A DNA stretch of 64,000 bases. Origin: Bactericera cockerelli (Eukaryota; Arthropoda; Insecta; Hemiptera; Triozidae). The notes below the pieces were generated by a model. The model was not told the DNA's origin and ran no database searches. It saw nothing but the letters and a program-made list of their open reading frames with translations. Of this stretch, positions 1 to 9,908 are shown one piece after another. The DNA is taken from positions 28,446,919 to 28,510,918 of the forward strand of contig CM044965.1 of NCBI GenBank assembly GCA_024516035.1. Direction: 5' to 3'. Positions within the stretch are counted from its first letter, which is position 1. Every line of letters begins with the position of its first letter. The position numbers and the translations under genes are program-made.

Positions 1-1143
1 TTTTTTCGACCAATTTTTTTTCTAAATCTCGAATAACTCAAGTTCGTTTAACTTTTTCGATAACAAGAATAGAAAGTGTTTGTGTAATGAAAACACGCAC
101 CTTCAATTGGCATCAAAAAAATTTATACAGGGTGGTTCACAAGTGAAATAATGACTTGATTTTTTTTAAAACAGAGTTTTTTTTAATTTTTTATTTGGGA
201 TTAATAATTCTAACCTAATTTTACACATTTTTTATTAGTCATATCGAAAAACAAAACTAAAGTGTTGTACAGCATGAGACATAATTTTTTTGTAACACCC
301 TGTATATGGGCATTCAAAGAGACGTAAAATTAAATAGAAAGACTAAATGTGCAAGAAAAACTTCCATTTTTATTGATATTAAAAAGTTATGGTGTTTTAA
401 CTAATATTGTCACATGGACCACCCTGTAGATATTTTCTTAAATCATCATACGGGTAGTCGAAACTGTCTAAAATTCAACGAGGAGTCCAAATCTGAAATA
501 AAAAAGTGAATTCAAAAAGCAATTTTCAATTTTGTGTCTACACCTACCTACTTTTTATTTCAAGTTTTAAAATGATTCAGTGTGGACACCAAATTGAAAA
601 TGGCTTCAAAATTCGTGTTTCATACTTGTTTTTCCCCATCATTCGAAGTCTTCGTTAAATTTTATACAACTTCGAGTACCCATATGATGTTTTAAGAAAA
701 TATCTACAGGGTGGTCCATGTGACAATATTAGTTAAAACACCATAACTTTTTAATATCATTAAAAATCGAAGTTTTTCTTGCACATTTAGTCGTTCTATT
801 TAATTTTACGTCTCTTTGACTGCCCATATACAGGGTGTTACAAAAAAATCATGTCTCACCCTGTACAACACTTTAGTTTTGTTTTTCGATATGACTAACA
901 AAAAATGTGTAAAATTAGGTTAGAATTATTAATCCTAAATAAAAAATTAAAAAAACTCGGTTTTAAAAAAAATCAAGTCATTATTTCACTTGTGAACCAC
1001 CCTGTATAAATTTTTTTGATGCCAATTGAAAGTGCGTGTTTTCATAACACAAACACTCTCTATTCTTGTTATCGAAAAAGTTAAACGAACTTGAGTTATT
1101 CGAGATTTAGAAAAAAATTGGTCGAAAAAAAACCACCCTGTAT
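1..1143. repeat. Long foldback (inverted-repeat) element, cut by the window start
   Basis: Bases 1-~560 and ~570-1130 are approximate reverse complements. For example, the run after base 25 (ctcgaataactcaagttcg) returns inverted near 1085-1105, and 400-440 returns inverted at 690-725. Motifs of the type TACAGGGTGG / CCACCCTGTA occur near 126, 296, 419, 706, 829, 1000 and 1132. They mark several nested terminus-like boundaries, for instance 128-1004 with TA on both sides. This fits nested or composite Tc1/mariner-like foldback elements. No transposase reading frame is visible. The true left end lies outside the window. Confidence 0.75.
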
Positions 1144-1649
1144 GTAAAATTTTTGTTTAAAAAAGTACTCAGGAACCATTTAGAAGTAAAATTATCAAAT
1201 AAAATTCAGGTCGATCCATTTAAAAATCGAAAGTTGACACTTAAATTTCTCACTTTTGAACCACCCTGTATAAAAAAAATTTCATGAATGAAACCGCATA
1301 ATTAGTACATGTACCCTAGGAATTTTTATTTTTCAAAAACTCATTCAGGGGCCGAGTAATTTGAGGTGTCCAAGTTTGGTGGGACACCCTGTATATGTAC
1401 TCGTTTACTAAAGAGTATGCACACAAGTCATAAAAAATACGTAAAACAAATAGCTTTCTTATCTATATCTATAAAAGAAAGCTGTCTGTATGTATGTATG
1501 TGTGTATGTATGTATGTATGTGTGTATGTATGTTCTTTATACAAATCCACACCGTTTGACCGAGAAACCTGAAATTTTGCACATAGGTCCGCTTGGATCA
1601 GGAAATTCTTCTAGGCTAGATTATATCTCCCTGAGGTTAAGCTACAATG
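1144..1649. other. AT-rich repeat debris with further CACCCTGTA termini and a GTAT simple repeat
   Basis: Two further CACCCTGTA motifs lie near 1262 and 1383, continuing the termini of the foldback to the left. A TGTATGTA simple repeat runs 1486-1531. It is followed by a stretch (about 1540-1600) of the kind seen at ends of dispersed insect repeats. I see no gene. Confidence 0.5.
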
Positions 1650-2082
1650 AGTAAGGATAAAAATGGATGGGTGACGCAAAAAAAAATGCACGTTTTTTGA
1701 CATAAATGACATTTTTTCTCGAAATTTGTCGCGACGACCTATCAACTCAAAGCGAGAAAGTTTTAGCCAAGGGTTCGAGCTTTCAATTGACATATCGATC
1801 GCGAATTTCTGATGAGCCGTTCTTGAGCTACGCCGGGTAAGGTAAAAAAATGGATGGGTAACATGTAAAATATTCACGTTTTTTGACCTAAATGACATTT
1901 TTTCTCGAAATTTGAAGTGACGACCTATCAACTCAGAGCGAGAAAGTTTTAGGCAAGGGTTTAGGCTTTCATTTGACATATTGATCGCGAAATTCTGATG
2001 AGCCATTCTTGAGCTACGCCGGGGAAGGCCAGAAAATAGATGGGCGACAAAAAATATTCAGGTTTTTTTTCAAACCTAAATG
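1650..2082. repeat. Tandem repeat, about 187-bp unit, about 2.3 copies
   Basis: The segment starting acgttttttgac at 1690 recurs at about 1876 and partly at about 2060, with the shared phrases ttctcgaaattt, agcgagaaagtttta and gagctacgccggg. Short frames across it simply repeat the unit and are not convincing genes. Confidence 0.8.
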
Positions 2083-2083
2083 A

Positions 2084-2099
2084 CATTTTGTGTGTGTGG

Positions 2100-2130
<31 letters not shown>

Positions 2131-2148
2131 TGTGTGTGGTGTGTGTGT

Positions 2149-2189
<41 letters not shown>

Positions 2190-2201
2190 TGTGGTGTGTG
2201 T

Positions 2202-2273
<72 letters not shown>

Positions 2274-2456
2274 TGTGTGTGGTGTGTGTGGTGTGTGTGT
2301 GTGTGTGGTGTTGGTGTGTGGTGTGTGGTGTGTGTGTGGTGTGGGTATGTGTGTGTGTGTGGTGTGGTGCGTGTGTGTGTGCGTGTGTGTGGGTGTGTGT
2401 GGATGTGTGTGTGTGGATGTGTGTGTGTGGGTGGGTGTGTGTGTGCGTTGTGTGTG
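2084..2456. repeat. (GT)n microsatellite with GGT interruptions
   Basis: About 370 bases of almost pure GT dinucleotide with scattered extra G. The long Cys/Val reading frames across it are artefacts of low complexity. Confidence 0.98.
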
Positions 2457-3259
2457 TTTGATGGGCTGGCGAAGCGGCGGGTGTAACCCGCTAGTAATAA
2501 TATATAAAAAAAACAACTATTTCAATTCAATATTTTATGAGAGAAGTTTATCTTGAACTATTATGGACTGAAATTAAACACTTTCACAGGAGCAAATAGT
2601 GTAAAGTTTTTCAGTTATTGGCATTCAGATATTTCATGTAAATTGTAAATATTGAATCACTCTGTTTAACTCACTTCACCATAGTTATATTTATTTTGTT
2701 TTTCAACTAATGTTAAATTATTAGAGTGATCACGTAAATTCCTCTGACATCAAACTCTTGTCATTTTTATAGGGCTAGCACGTGAATAATTAACTCCCTA
2801 GAACACTGCTTCCATAAATAACACTAACCTACAGGGCCGTGCACAGAGTAAGACAAACGAGTCAAAATGGCCTATGTCCAGGCTCATCAGAGGAAGGCCC
2901 TGATGAGCTCAAAAGGGAACAAAATATAGCCCAGAATAGTAGCCTCAGAGTTTGGCAAAGCTGTGCACTCCCCTTGAACCCATGACATGTGTAATAAATA
3001 TGTAATTTTTTCATTTTATTTTGCACTACAATTTACCCTCTAAAGCAGCCCCTAGAGTTCCTATGAAGACAATCAATATTATAAAATGACATTGGAGCAA
3101 ATAAATTGACATTAGGTCAATTCTTATTGAATAATGATATCGTTTTGATGATCCGTCAATTGATAAATGTGATTTTGACCGTCTATGGGCTGCTTAAGGT
3201 TCTAAAACACTGCTTCAGCTGCTGATTACTAAACCTAACCCCCAACTTATCACTCACAG
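2457..3259. other. Non-coding stretch, nothing recognised
   Basis: AT-rich unique-looking sequence between the microsatellite and the first plus-strand exon. No coding potential, RNA gene or clear transposon terminus seen. It is either intron or upstream flank of the plus-strand gene that begins to be visible at 3260. Confidence 0.5.
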
Positions 3260-3325
3260 GACTCTGACTCAGCTTCTGAGCAAGATGGAAAATCAGCAGA
3301 CACAGATTCTTCTGTACAAGAAAGA
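3260..3325 (+). CDS. Small internal exon of an unrecognised plus-strand gene
   Basis: A 66-base exon sits between a good acceptor (cttatcactcacag) and a strong donor (GTGAGT). It is open in phase 0 and encodes 22 acidic, Ser-rich residues beginning DSDSASEQDGKSADTD and ending QER. Joined in phase 0 to the exon at 5042, it places acidic residues before a RRRRK cluster, which makes one coherent reading frame. The exon is too short to identify by itself. The call rests on splice consensus, exact phase match and composition. Confidence 0.6.
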
Positions 3326-3656
3326 GTGAGTGCCCGGGGCTGATCTCAGCTAGAATGCTGATTGAGTTTTTGTAGCACGATTTTGCTCTGAAATTTTTTT
3401 CTTACATGACTTTGCATGATTGATTTTTATTAATAAATTACGGTTTGTTGCAAAAGGAAGAATAACACAAGCTAAGCTTACACATTTACACAAAGCGAAA
3501 TTCATTTTAAAAAATTGGAAAAATAAATTCTCAAGGACGGTCTTAAAGCTGAAACTCCTGGCAGATGATTATTTATCAATTCTGAGTTTATGAATTCCAC
3601 TCAAAGACCTTCTCTACTATTTTCAGTACATCTCGTTTATTCCTTCTTTTCATTAA

Positions 3657-4265
3657 CCCTAGCACTCCCAAGGGGGGGGCACAAAGTACCCACACCTAGA
3701 AAAAATGCTCGTAACTTTGATAATACAATACCAATTTGGCTGAAATTTCATGTAATTGTCAGAAATATTGTTTTTCATATTCTAGTGTAGTTTTTTTTTT
3801 CAAACGACAACGTGATTTTTTTCAATGTTTGTCAGAATTGTCCGACCAAATCGCTCCGGCCGGGATTCGAACCCGCAATTCCGCTCCGGCCGGGATTCGA
3901 ACCCGCAACCTACGAGTCAGTAGTCAAGCATGCTAACCACTAGACCACGGAGGTCGGCTCAAACAATTTACTTACTACAGAGAAATTTACTCAAAGTTTA
4001 GAAATAAGTAAATAAGAAGTGTAAAAACCTGATTTCATTTGTTCAGAATTGATAAATTAGGAAAAGCCGTTAAATTGGCCTCAAATTAAGAAATTAGTAA
4101 AAGAGAAGTGTAAAAACCTGATTTTATTTTTTCATTATTCATAAATAAAGAGAAACAATTGAAACTTTTAAATAAATCAAGATTTTTCTTTATTTTTCTA
4201 TGTGGGTACTTTGTGCCCCCCCCTTGGGAGTATCTGTTACCTAACAAAGCTTGGGAGTGCTAGGG
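3657..4265. mobile_element. piggyBac-like non-autonomous element (TTAA target site)
   Basis: The element is 609 bp and flanked on both sides by TTAA (3653-3656 and 4266-4269). Its ends are perfect 16-bp inverted repeats, CCCTAGCACTCCCAAG. A second inverted block (AAGGGGGGGGCACAAAGTACCC) lies just inside each end, with extra sequence between it and the 3' terminus. TTAA plus CCC termini is the piggyBac signature. There is no transposase frame. It contains a tRNA-like segment (3850-3957). Confidence 0.85.
3850..3957 (-). repeat. tRNA-like sequence with duplicated T-arm inside the piggyBac-like element
   Basis: On the minus strand there is an A-box-like stretch (GTCTAGTGGTTAGCAT) and then a B-box/T-arm (GGGTTCGAATCCCGG) that occurs twice, 31 bp apart. 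The acceptor stem pairs over only about five bases. It is better read as a tRNA-derived SINE head or tRNA pseudogene than as a working tRNA gene. Confidence 0.6.
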
Positions 4266-4269
4266 TTAA

Positions 4270-5041
4270 AATACCTGCATGTGCGTGCTAATATTACAAA
4301 AACACTAAAATTGTGCATTACTATGTTTCAATGAGAGAGTGATCAATAATGATGCAATCATTAGTAAGAGTTCTAATGATCTCAGAGAAACGTATACTAT
4401 TCGATTGACAAATGAAAACACAGACCCCAAGAGTCAAAATTATTTTTATATTTGTTGTACTTTCATATATTCGATGTACTAAAGAATAAAGTAAAACAAA
4501 ATTCTATTTAATAATAATGAAAACAAAAACGATATTTAATACAGAAATGACCATCATTGAACTTAACTTAATAAATTATCTCAAATAAATTTCAAAATAC
4601 TTTGTACGTAAGTATTAACATAATTTTGTAGTTTACCAGATTTAAACTAGGTATGTCCTGTAAGACATTTCTTTCATTGTCATGAAAAGTTCCTTTGAAT
4701 TTGGTAAGTATTTATTGCATAATATTTATTATTGTGAGATATAATAATAAATTGTTTTATAAATTTAATATAAATGATATAAGATATAAATCGATTGTGA
4801 GATATTATCACTATTGACTTTTTGAAAGTAGAAAATCATACTTGGGTAAACTAATGACATTGCAGAATCAAATAATTTATTTTACATTACTATTAATACA
4901 ATTATAACAAAGAGAAAACAATAACCAAAATCCCACAGCTGATAACCTCAATAACACGCCATTAAATAAAAAATAACCTCTGCAAGCTATAACAAAAAAC
5001 CCGAACACAACACTGCATCCTCTCAATGAATTGTTTTCCAG
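4270..5041. other. AT-rich intronic sequence before the 5042 exon
   Basis: Intron of the plus-strand gene, AT-rich, ending in the acceptor ttgttttccag. No other feature seen apart from the TTAA-flanked element to its left. Confidence 0.5.
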
Positions 5042-6043
5042 CGGCGTCGCAGGAAGTTTGGCAACCTTGGCGGTGGCGGCGGAGGTGATGACGAGGACAG
5101 CGACTATTCTTCTGGCTCCGGCCTTCGCATTAAACCGACATTTGGTGTTTCCTTCGGCCTGCCCCAGGGCGGTGGTCACTATCCTATCAGTCCTTACGGT
5201 CCAAATCCTAACATTAATCCTTACGGAGGCTCCTTTGGTAGCAGCGACGGACTGAACCTTGGACTAGTGAACGTTAACCCACTTGTTAGCTTGCAAGTTT
5301 CCAAAGATGACGAGGGAGAGAAAGTGCTCAAACCTTTCGTAAACCTGCACCTCACGCCTAACCCAGGTCTTGTACACAAGTTCGGTAGCCTTGTCCATAA
5401 CCTCAAGGGAGGCTATGGACACGGCTACGGGGGCTACCCTCCCATCCAACATCAACACTACCACTCGTACAAACCTTCTCCTCCACCTTACTACTCTAGA
5501 CCTTACCCCAGCTACGGACATGGTCCCCCTCACATTAAGCCCATCTATGAAAGTTACTCCCCCAGCTATGCTCCTAGCTTCACCAGATACCGCACTGAAC
5601 CACCCCATGACAATAGTATCTATGACTACGAGCCCAGTAGCTCAGGGGTCGCAGGCTACTCCAGTTCGGGGCCAGGGGGCTATGACCCGTCATTAGGTTA
5701 CGGACTCAACAACGACGAACCATCTGGATACGATGATGGTGACGACTATTTTAGAAATTCCAAGTCCTTGCCTCTAACGTCTAACAATGGACAAGACAAC
5801 CAACAACAAAACCAGAACACCCAAGTTCAAGGAAATCAAAACTTTGCCTTCCGAGACGATGGAGCAGCAAGCAAATCTTACAACCAGCAACCAGAACAGC
5901 AGAAACAATCTCAGAACACGGTGGCGTTCCCATCTGACAGACGGTCGTCCACTGGTGTATCATTCGAGGGTCAATCCCGCCAGAAGAGAGATGCAAGCGA
6001 AGACACTGCCAATGAAAAACAAGATGATGTCGAAATAGAGAAG
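5042..6043 (+). CDS. Large exon of an unrecognised Gly/Tyr/Pro/Gln-rich, probably secreted or processed protein
   Basis: The exon is 1002 bases (334 codons), phase 0 at both ends, between the acceptor ttgttttccag and the donor GTAAGT. It opens with an RRRRK basic cluster, then a glycine run and an acidic patch. An ordered block follows, containing LVNVNPLVSLQVSKDDEGEK and NLHLTPNPGLVHKFG, around residues 75-120. Next comes a Tyr/Pro/His/Gly-rich region with many SYxP-type motifs, then a Gln/Asn-rich region. Near the end is a dibasic RQKR site that resembles a furin-type cleavage site. The low complexity suggests an extracellular matrix, cuticle or secreted proprotein. No domain allows a name. 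Upstream exons with a start or signal peptide and downstream exons are not seen; the N gap lies 145 bases downstream. Confidence 0.8.
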
Positions 6044-6188
6044 GTAAGTCAGAGAGAATGCGATGGAAATGATCGTGACCTGAACAACGAGAGAGAAATG
6101 ACACTAGACAGAACCATCGTGAACGTACTGTGAAACACCAAAGTGACTGATGAAATTCTTATTGAAGACATACCTGGAAACGTTAACA
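6044..6188 (+). other. Intron start before assembly gap
   Basis: Begins with GTAAGTC and runs into the gap. Nothing else is visible. Confidence 0.6.
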
Positions 6189-6288
6189 NNNNNNNNNNNN
6201 NNNNNNNNNNNNNNNNNNNNNNNNNNNNNNNNNNNNNNNNNNNNNNNNNNNNNNNNNNNNNNNNNNNNNNNNNNNNNNNNNNNNNNNN
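6189..6288. other. Assembly gap (100 N)
   Basis: Exactly 100 N, the usual placeholder for a gap of unknown size. Exons of the plus-strand gene, or the left end of the dispersed repeat that starts at 6289, could be hidden here. Confidence 1.
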
Positions 6289-7523
6289 ATCGTGCGTGCA
6301 AGCCTAGTACCCACTTGGCCAAAGTCACTACTTTTTCACAATTTTAAGTGAGTAGCATCGACTTTATGAGAGCTAATTCATCATAATTATTTTATCTCCA
6401 TCCAACCATGATTGTCCAAAATCAATCTCGTAATGCCGCCACAGGTCATTGGCCAATTCTGCAACTACTAAAATTTTCCTCGCGAGGGTAATGAAGTCGT
6501 CATGAAGATCAAATATAAAGATCGGAAAAACAAAACAACGTTAAGCCCAAATTTAAAATATAGAGCTAAAAAATTTCGTCCCCGCCAGGATTCGAACCCA
6601 TGCTGACTGGGTGGCAGGTCGAGCTTGCTACCAATAGACAAAGTTGTCTTCTAAAGAAACTGACGGAAAATGAACAAACTAAATTAATACATACTTGGAA
6701 ACTTAAACATTAAAATTTAAAAGAGGGGCAAGGACTTCAATTGTTATAGACCTCTCTTTAAATAAATGTTCATTTAAAAAAAAAAAAAAATTGCAGTGAG
6801 AGAGCGAGGTCATCTCGAAAAATACATACTGGCCAAGATCTGACCACTAAGCTAAGAATTAGAAGGTACCTACCCGCCAAAGAAAATGAAAAGGCCACCA
6901 GGTGCCACCAGTGGACCGGATGAAGGGATAAAATCAATAAATTTGGTATCTGCTCATCAAGATCTTTCATTTGATACCACTTAAGATTAGTAATATCCTT
7001 CAATTCCCGATTTGGGCTCCCAAAACCCGAGGCCGCCCAAATGGGCCGCCCGCCTATTATTTAGAATTTTTTTTTGGTCAGGGCTCATCTCCATTATATC
7101 TTGATCACTTTAGACACCTCACTTAATCTTCAGTGCCAAGTTAAGGACACGAAGTCGGGTATCAAAGGATCCGTATGAAAAAAAAAAAACAGAAGAAAAA
7201 AATTATGAATCTTTTCATGTCTTTCACGATTGTTGGGGGGTCTCGAAAATAGGGTTTCCGTTGGCCTAGGAAGTCAAACAAAAAGTCAAATCAATTTATT
7301 TTTCAACGTAGAATCCATTTCTGCAATAAAAATCGAATTTTTTTTTTGTTGAAATTCATGTTGCACTTTTCGCTGGCTGAAAGTACATGAAATGCATGGG
7401 AACTATGTTTTCCGTAACCATGAAATGCATGGGAACTATGTTTTCCGTAACCTACACTCTGCCGGGCTGTCTCTTTCTTTGTATAGGCGTTCTTCACACC
7501 TCGGCCGAGGTGTTTGATATTAT
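6289..7523. repeat. Long dispersed composite repeat, copy 1 (left end in gap)
   Basis: This matches 19157-20272 in the same orientation over about 1.1-1.2 kb with small indels. Shared landmarks are a tRNA-like head (minus strand, B-box-like near 6588-6600), a G/C-rich GGCCGCCC tract near 7030, and a terminal palindrome CACCTCGGCCGAGGTG at 7497-7512. This copy has a 32-bp tandem duplication near 7387-7451 that copy 2 lacks. No intact coding frame. It is probably a non-autonomous element or a fused SINE composite. Confidence 0.8.
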
Positions 7524-7612
7524 TATGGTATTTTAAATGTAATTGTAAACATAGAGTAATGTAAATATACGAGTAAATTAAATTGAATGATTGAAAGAAG
7601 ATTAAAACTCAC

Positions 7613-7798
7613 CGTTGGGAACAATGGTTTCCGTTGACTTGCTCAGCTCATCCCGCCTGTCTATGGTGAGATAGAGACCCCCTCTCCCCCCTGCTCGCTC
7701 ACCGAGCTACCGCTGATCTGTGGTGACTCTTCCACCGAGCTACCGCTGAGCTGTGGTGACTCTTCCACCGTGCTGAATACGTCATCTTCGTCATAAAC
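7613..7798 (-). CDS. ITPRID/KRAP-like gene, exon K (last exon visible; one-base frame break)
   Basis: Flanked on the minus strand by the acceptor ttggttcccag and the donor GTGAGTTTT. The 5' part reads VYDEDDVFSTVEESPQLSGS and then an imperfect repeat of SSVEESPQISGS. The 3' part reads GLYLTIDRRDELSKSTETIV in a different frame. The frames meet at a G6 run (7684-7693 region). One missing G would make the exon 187 bases and restore the phase 0 to phase 1 pattern. Whether this is a sequencing indel or a real mutation cannot be told here. The 11-residue internal duplication is coding. Downstream exons are not found in the window. Confidence 0.7.
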
Positions 7799-8360
7799 CT
7801 GGGAACCAATAATGACACTCTTTAGTGGAAGGTAACCACCAGGCGAGGTTAATGCTCAAAGCATTTTCTACCACCTAACCCTCAGAATCTTTAGAGTCTC
7901 ACCCGGAGTAATGAGAAATCAGTTCCGGGGCAAAAAATAGAGTACCGAAATATGGGAGTTTTTTTAGAGGATAGAAAACTATTACACTGGCTCCTAAATT
8001 AACGCCTGTGTGTTTGGAGCAATGTGCAAATTCTTCGCATTCATCATTTTGATAAAACTTTATTCACAATTTTTTTTTTTAAATACAATTTACATCAACG
8101 TGTTCGATGGTCGCCAAACTTGATATTTTCATCAAGTTTATACAAGGAGACTAATAATTATCAAGGGCCCCCGAAACCAAGTTAATGGAAAGTCTAATGT
8201 TTCCACTTCTATACTGACTTTGCTCATCATCATATCATCATCATAGGGTAGCGTCATCGTGAACGATGGTAGCCAGAGAGTGGAGTAATGACTTAACACT
8301 TCTACCACTGCCTATACAAGGAGGCTCATAATTGACAAGGGCCCCCAGAACCAAGCCAAT
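7799..8360. repeat. Intron with a dispersed repeat, copy 1 (8222-8548)
   Basis: The part from about 8222 (tcatcatcatagggtagcg) to 8548 is repeated on the opposite strand at about 62593-62805. Shared phrases include gaacgatggtagccag, acttctaccactg and agggccccc-type text. Upstream of that the intron holds no recognisable feature. Confidence 0.7.
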
Positions 8361-8548
8361 GCTGGTCTACTCCCTGTTTATAGTCCCCCAGCCAGACTGC
8401 TGGTCTACTCCCTGTTTATAGTCCCCCAGCCAGACTGCTGGTCTACTCCCTGTTTATAGTCCCCCAGCCAGACTGCTGGTCTACTCCCTGTTTATAGTCC
8501 CCCAGCCAGACTGCTGGTCTACTCCCTGTTTATAGTCTCCCAGCCAGC
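8361..8548. repeat. 38-bp minisatellite, 5 copies, inside a dispersed repeat
   Basis: The unit starts gctggtctactccctgttta at 8361, 8399, 8437, 8475 and 8513. The opposite-strand copy of the host repeat at 62593-62690 has only two units, so unit number changes between copies of the dispersed element. Confidence 0.95.
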
Positions 8549-8595
8549 AAACCAGACATCAAGCAAAAAAAAAAAAAAAAAAAAAAACCAACCAC

Positions 8596-8893
8596 CTGCG
8601 GAGTCTCCATGTTGCTGAATTTGATATTGTTGAGATGGGAGATCTGCAGCACGCTCTTGTAGAACCTGTCTGACTGGGCGCCCCCGCCCCCCCCGCAGTG
8701 GGCGTCAAACTCGGAGCCCGTGGAGGTGGTGGTCAGGTTGGAGGTGGAGTTGGAGGTGGTGGAGGAGGTGAACCGGTGGAACACGCCGCCCGTGGGCGGC
8801 TTGGGATGGGCGTCTGGCTCCGGGGTCCTAGGAGAGTGCATGTTCAGTATGTTCAGTTGTTCACGCATGAGAAATTTGTTCAAGTGGTACAAG
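8596..8893 (-). CDS. ITPRID/KRAP-like gene, exon J
   Basis: 298 bases on the minus strand. The acceptor is ccaccgaaccccatgag (a weak fit; the ATG in it is not needed as a start) and the donor is CAG|GTGGTT. It reads LYHLNKFLMREQLNILNMH, followed by a Pro/Thr/Ser-rich segment and a glycine run, then DRFYKSVLQISHLNNIKF. Phases fit: it completes the AC left by exon I and ends in phase 0, matching exon K. A 26-base A run (T on the coding strand) lies just inside the downstream intron. The LYHLNKFL-type helix may belong to the C-terminal coiled-coil part of the family, which is an inference. Confidence 0.72.
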
Positions 8894-9464
8894 CTCATGG
8901 GGTTCGGTGGAAGAGAAAGCCACAGGCTTTAACCTCGCCCCTTGGTTCACTACATATTCTATTGTGTTTTTTTTTTCATGTTATATTTTGTTGAATGTAT
9001 CATGTAGTTGACCAATAAAGTGTTAAATAATAATAATAATGTAAATTTTATTGTACACCCTTGTGAGAAAATTTAATTTTTATCATAAATAAAGAAATAA
9101 CTTATCTTATCTTAACTATACATAAACAATTGAACAAGCTATGCACTGAAACGTTTCAAAGAATGTATGAAAAAAATCTTTTAGATTTTTTTTTTAATTT
9201 CTATTGCGCAAAAGAAAATTCTGTTTTCGGTCTGTCCGAAACTGAGCTGATAAAATTTCTGGACGAATTATTAGATATTTATTATTATTTGGGTTAAACG
9301 TCACATTCAATGGCATGCTCATGTCTCGACGGGGATTTTATGACTGCTCGGTGAGTGCTCGGGGGTTCGAACCCGGGACCTTCCGCATAGCAAGCGAGTG
9401 CTTAACCACGGAGCTAATAGCGCGCTCAAAAAATAGAATAAAATTCAAGAGACAATAAATTGTC
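8894..9464. other. Intron with LINE-like 3' tail and a tRNA-like SINE
   Basis: At 9040-9115 there is a LINE-type 3' tail ending in TTATCTTATCTTA. At 9290-9430 on the minus strand there is a tRNA-derived element, with an A-box-like GTGGTTAAGCAC, a B-box GGGTTCGAACCC and a tail reading GACGTTTAACCCAAATAATA. No gene. Confidence 0.55.
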
Positions 9465-9908
9465 TGCACTCACGCATTATGCTTGTAGCTGTAGCCCAGG
9501 TTAGGTTAAGAGACTATTGTCTGCACTCACGTATTATGCTTGTAGCTGTAGCCCAGGTTAGGTTAAGAGATTATTGTCTGCACTCACGCATTATGCTTGT
9601 AGCTGTAGCCCAGGTTAGGTTAAGAGACTATTGTCTGCACTCACGTATTATGCTTGTAGCTGTAGCCCAGGTTAGGTTAAGAGATTATTGTCTGCACTCA
9701 CGTGTTATGCTTGTAGCTGTAGCCCAGGTTAGGTTAAGAGATTATTGTCTGCACTCACGTATTATGCTTGTAGCTGTAGCCCAGGTTAGGTTAAGAGACT
9801 ATTGTCTGCACTCACGTATTATGCTTGTAGCTGTAGCCCAGGTTAGGTTAAGAGATTATTGTCTGCACTCACGTATTATGCTTGTAGCTGTAGCCCAGGT
9901 TAGGTTAA
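9465..9908. repeat. 57-bp splice-donor minisatellite, distal part (about 7.8 copies)
   Basis: The 57-bp unit contains, on the minus strand, about 30 bases of the end of exon I (ACCTGGGCTACAGCTACAAG...) followed by GTGAGTGCAG. It is the same array as 10974-11393, cut by a TTAA-flanked insertion. Units differ at a few sites (CGCATT, CGTATT, CGTGTT). A 161-codon open frame on the plus strand only restates the unit, since 57 is divisible by 3. Confidence 0.97.

Noticed and set aside
2040..2556. Long Cys/Val-rich and His/Thr-rich frames
   Set aside because: They are translations of a (GT)n microsatellite in several frames at once, with no start context or exon borders.
3880..3957. Functional tRNA gene
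   Set aside because: The acceptor stem pairs over only about five positions, the anticodon arm is poor and the T-arm is duplicated. A SINE head or pseudogene fits better.
5264..5608. Minus-strand frame of 114 codons opposite the 5042 exon
   Set aside because: Shadow of the plus-strand exon, which has matching splice sites and coherent composition.
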